Source: Clostridium sp. UBA6640 (GTDB taxonomy: Bacteria; Bacillota; Clostridia; Clostridiales; Clostridiaceae). Taken from it: 24,328 nucleotides of DNA. The notes below the pieces were generated by a model. The model was not told the DNA's origin and searched no databases. It saw nothing but the letters and a program-made list of their open reading frames with translations. The first letter of the stretch is position 1. The number at the start of each line of letters is the position of its first letter. This document shows positions 22,967 through 24,328 of this stretch, piece by piece. A program made the translations under genes and the position numbers. The stretch is taken from assembly GCF_002455975.1 (NCBI RefSeq), contig NZ_DKLM01000053.1, positions 23,190 through 47,517 on the forward strand. Direction: 5' to 3'.

Positions 22967-24071
22967 TTATTTATTTTGCTTTAAATATCCAGTTATAAAC
23001 TCATCAAGTTCTCCATCCATAACAGCATTTATATTTGCAGTTTCTACACCTGTTCTATGGTCTTTTACTAGATTATATGGATGAAATACATATGAGCGTA
23101 TTTGACTACCAAAACTGTTATCTTTAACTTCACCAGTTAAATCTTCTATTTTATCTTTATGCGCTCTTTCTTTTAAATCGATAAGTTTTGCTTTAAGCAT
23201 TTTCATGGCATACTCTTTATTAGTATGCTGACTTCTTTCGTTTTGACATTGAACTATTATACCTGTTGGTATATGCATGATTCTTATAGCTGATTCTGTT
23301 TTATTAACATGCTGTCCTCCAGCCCCACCAGATCTATAAGTATCAATTTTCAAATCCTCTGACCTTATTTCAATGTCTTGGCTCTCAGTAAGTTCAGGTA
23401 AAACTTCGCATCCCGCAAAAGAAGTTTGGCGTTTACCATTAGAATTATATGGAGATATTCTAACAAGTCTATGAACACCTTTTTCAGCTTTTAAATATCC
23501 ATAGGCATATTCTCCACTTATCTTTAAAGTAACACCTTTAATTCCTGCCTCATCTGCTGGTATATAATCTAATATCTCAACTTTAAAGCCTTGCTTTTCA
23601 CAATATCTTGTATACATTCTGTAGAGCATTTCCGTCCAGTCTTGAGCATCATTACCGCCTACGCCAGTATGAAGTGCTACAATAGCGTTATTTCTATCAT
23701 ACTCACCAGATAGTAGTATTTCTATTTTAAACTTATCAATAGTATCACTTAATTCCTTAAGCTCTTTTTTAATTTCTTTATAAGAACTTTCATCCTCTTC
23801 CTCTATACTAAGCTGTATTAAAATTTCTAAATCTTCAACTCTTTCGCTTACAGAATTAAATCTTTCTATTTTATCACTAATACTCTTAGCATCTTGAGTT
23901 ATCTCCTGAGCCTTATTTACGTCATCCCAAAAGTTTTGTTCCTGCATCTTCATCTCTAATTCATGGAGACTTTTTTTAAGAGATGCAAGGTCAAAGAGAA
24001 ACCCTCACTTCCGCTAAATTTTCTTTAAGATTAACTACTTCATTTAATGCTTCTTCTAATTGTAGTATCAA
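22967..24071 (-). CDS. prfB: Peptide chain release factor 2, with programmed +1 frameshift
   Basis: RF2 ends translation at UGA and UAA. The gene is joined complement(22967..23992, 23994..24071), giving 367 aa. The frame-1 part (26 codons from TTG at 24071, AGAGG upstream) ends at CTT-TGA-C (TGA at 23993-23991). An internal Shine-Dalgarno-like AGGG lies just before, the classic autoregulatory shift site. After the shift the frame reads DLASLKKSL. The catalytic GGQ is in SGGAGGQHVNKTES. The stop-recognition tripeptide is SPY (codons 23455-23447) in RISPYNSNGKRQTSF where RF2 normally has SPF. The secA stop lies 2 bases upstream, so secA-prfB form a tight unit. The ATG at 23953 is not the start. 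Confidence 0.95.
23991..24010 (-). promoter_or_regulatory. RF2 programmed +1 frameshift site
   Basis: Minus strand AGG-GTT-TCT-CTT-TGA-C: the slippery CTT, UGA stop, following C, and the upstream anti-Shine-Dalgarno contact are all present. Low RF2 lets the ribosome shift and make more RF2. Confidence 0.95.
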
Positions 24072-24073
24072 TA

Positions 24074-24328
24074 TTATTCGCCTCTTCCACAACAGTTTTT
24101 ATATTTGTGTCCTGAACCACATGGACAAAGATCGTTTCTATTTGGTTTTTCTTTCTTTTTCAAAGGCACTTTTGTTAGCGAATTATCTTCGTTAGTTGAA
24201 GTTTCTTTAGCTACTCTTTCTCTTTCTGGTGCCCTTTCTATTCTCACATGGAATAAATATTTAACCGTTTCAACTTTAATATTGTCGATCATTTCATCAA
24301 ACATATCACTACCTTCCATTTGATATGC
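24074..24328 (-). CDS. secA: Preprotein translocase SecA, C-terminal end (partial)
   Basis: Only the last 84 codons lie in the window; the start is beyond 24328. They begin AYQMEGSDMFDEMID, part of the SecA helical scaffold end, then a variable Lys/Glu linker, and finish with the zinc-binding tail CPCGSGHKYKNCCGRGE that contacts SecB or lipids. The position directly upstream of prfB matches the common secA-prfB order in Firmicutes. The stop codon is followed 2 bases later by the prfB TTG start, indicating translational coupling. Confidence 0.95.
   Translation of the reverse strand, partial: AYQMEGSDMFDEMIDNIKVETVKYLFHVRIERAPERERVAKETSTNEDNSLTKVPLKKKEKPNRNDLCPCGSGHKYKNCCGRGE

Noticed and set aside
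23074..23953. prfB starting at the ATG at 23953
   Set aside because: It would lack the N-terminus and ignore the intact frameshift site at 23991-24010 that continues the frame to TTG 24071.
1..24328. CRISPR array, tRNA, rRNA or prophage genes
   Set aside because: No regularly spaced repeats, no tRNA-like cloverleaf and no phage or transposase gene were seen by reading both strands.

Overview
The window is AT-rich DNA (roughly 30% GC by eye) from a Firmicute, most likely a Clostridium sensu stricto. Pointers are the pyrB-pyrI-pyrC-pyrF-pyrK-pyrD-pyrE order, a catabolic arginine deiminase set, rubredoxin, a class I (strict-anaerobe type) hybrid cluster protein, strong AGGAGG ribosome binding sites and A/T-ending codons. 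These assignments rest on motif recognition only; no database search was run.

Region 1 (1-6612) is the de novo pyrimidine operon. A consensus promoter (266-292) is followed by a leader with two PyrR-type hairpins. The first controls a classical antiterminator/terminator switch. The second encloses the pyrB ribosome binding site. pyrB carries an in-frame TGA at codon 158, where clostridial homologues (from memory) have Cys. The rest of the operon is intact. Region 2 (6648-10113) is a carbamate kinase - arginine deiminase - ornithine carbamoyltransferase operon (arcC-arcA-arcB) with its own promoter and terminator. It makes ATP from arginine through carbamoyl phosphate, which is also the substrate of the pyr operon.

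Region 3 (10230-15136) holds single-gene units: a PA1994-like glycolipid-binding family protein, rubredoxin (52 aa), a 73-aa unknown, a YhcN/YlaJ-type spore lipoprotein, and hcp with a palindromic operator centred at about -41.5. It also has a decayed NTPase fragment and a 145-aa membrane-anchored unknown. Region 4 (15346-17384) has ispF on the minus strand, a long non-coding stretch, and a lipoprotein gene flanked by DnaA-box-like sites. Region 5 (17431-20959) has a structured repeat element, an M28-type metallopeptidase, a small membrane protein and a divergent PRPP synthetase. Region 6 (minus strand, 21040-24328) has hisS, the second copy of the structured repeat, prfB (RF2) with its programmed +1 frameshift, and the 3' end of secA.

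The strongest unexpected find is upstream of hisS. There is no T-box. Instead there is a promoter, a good Shine-Dalgarno, a 17-codon leader peptide ending in His-His-Arg-His-Tyr, a hairpin starting at its stop codon, and a terminator just before hisS. This is the layout of a ribosome-stalling histidine attenuator, here on a histidyl-tRNA synthetase gene. Other notable items are the interrupted pyrB, an RF2 whose stop-recognition tripeptide reads SPY rather than SPF, the two-layer PyrR leader, and a two-copy repeat family whose hairpins show compensatory base changes.
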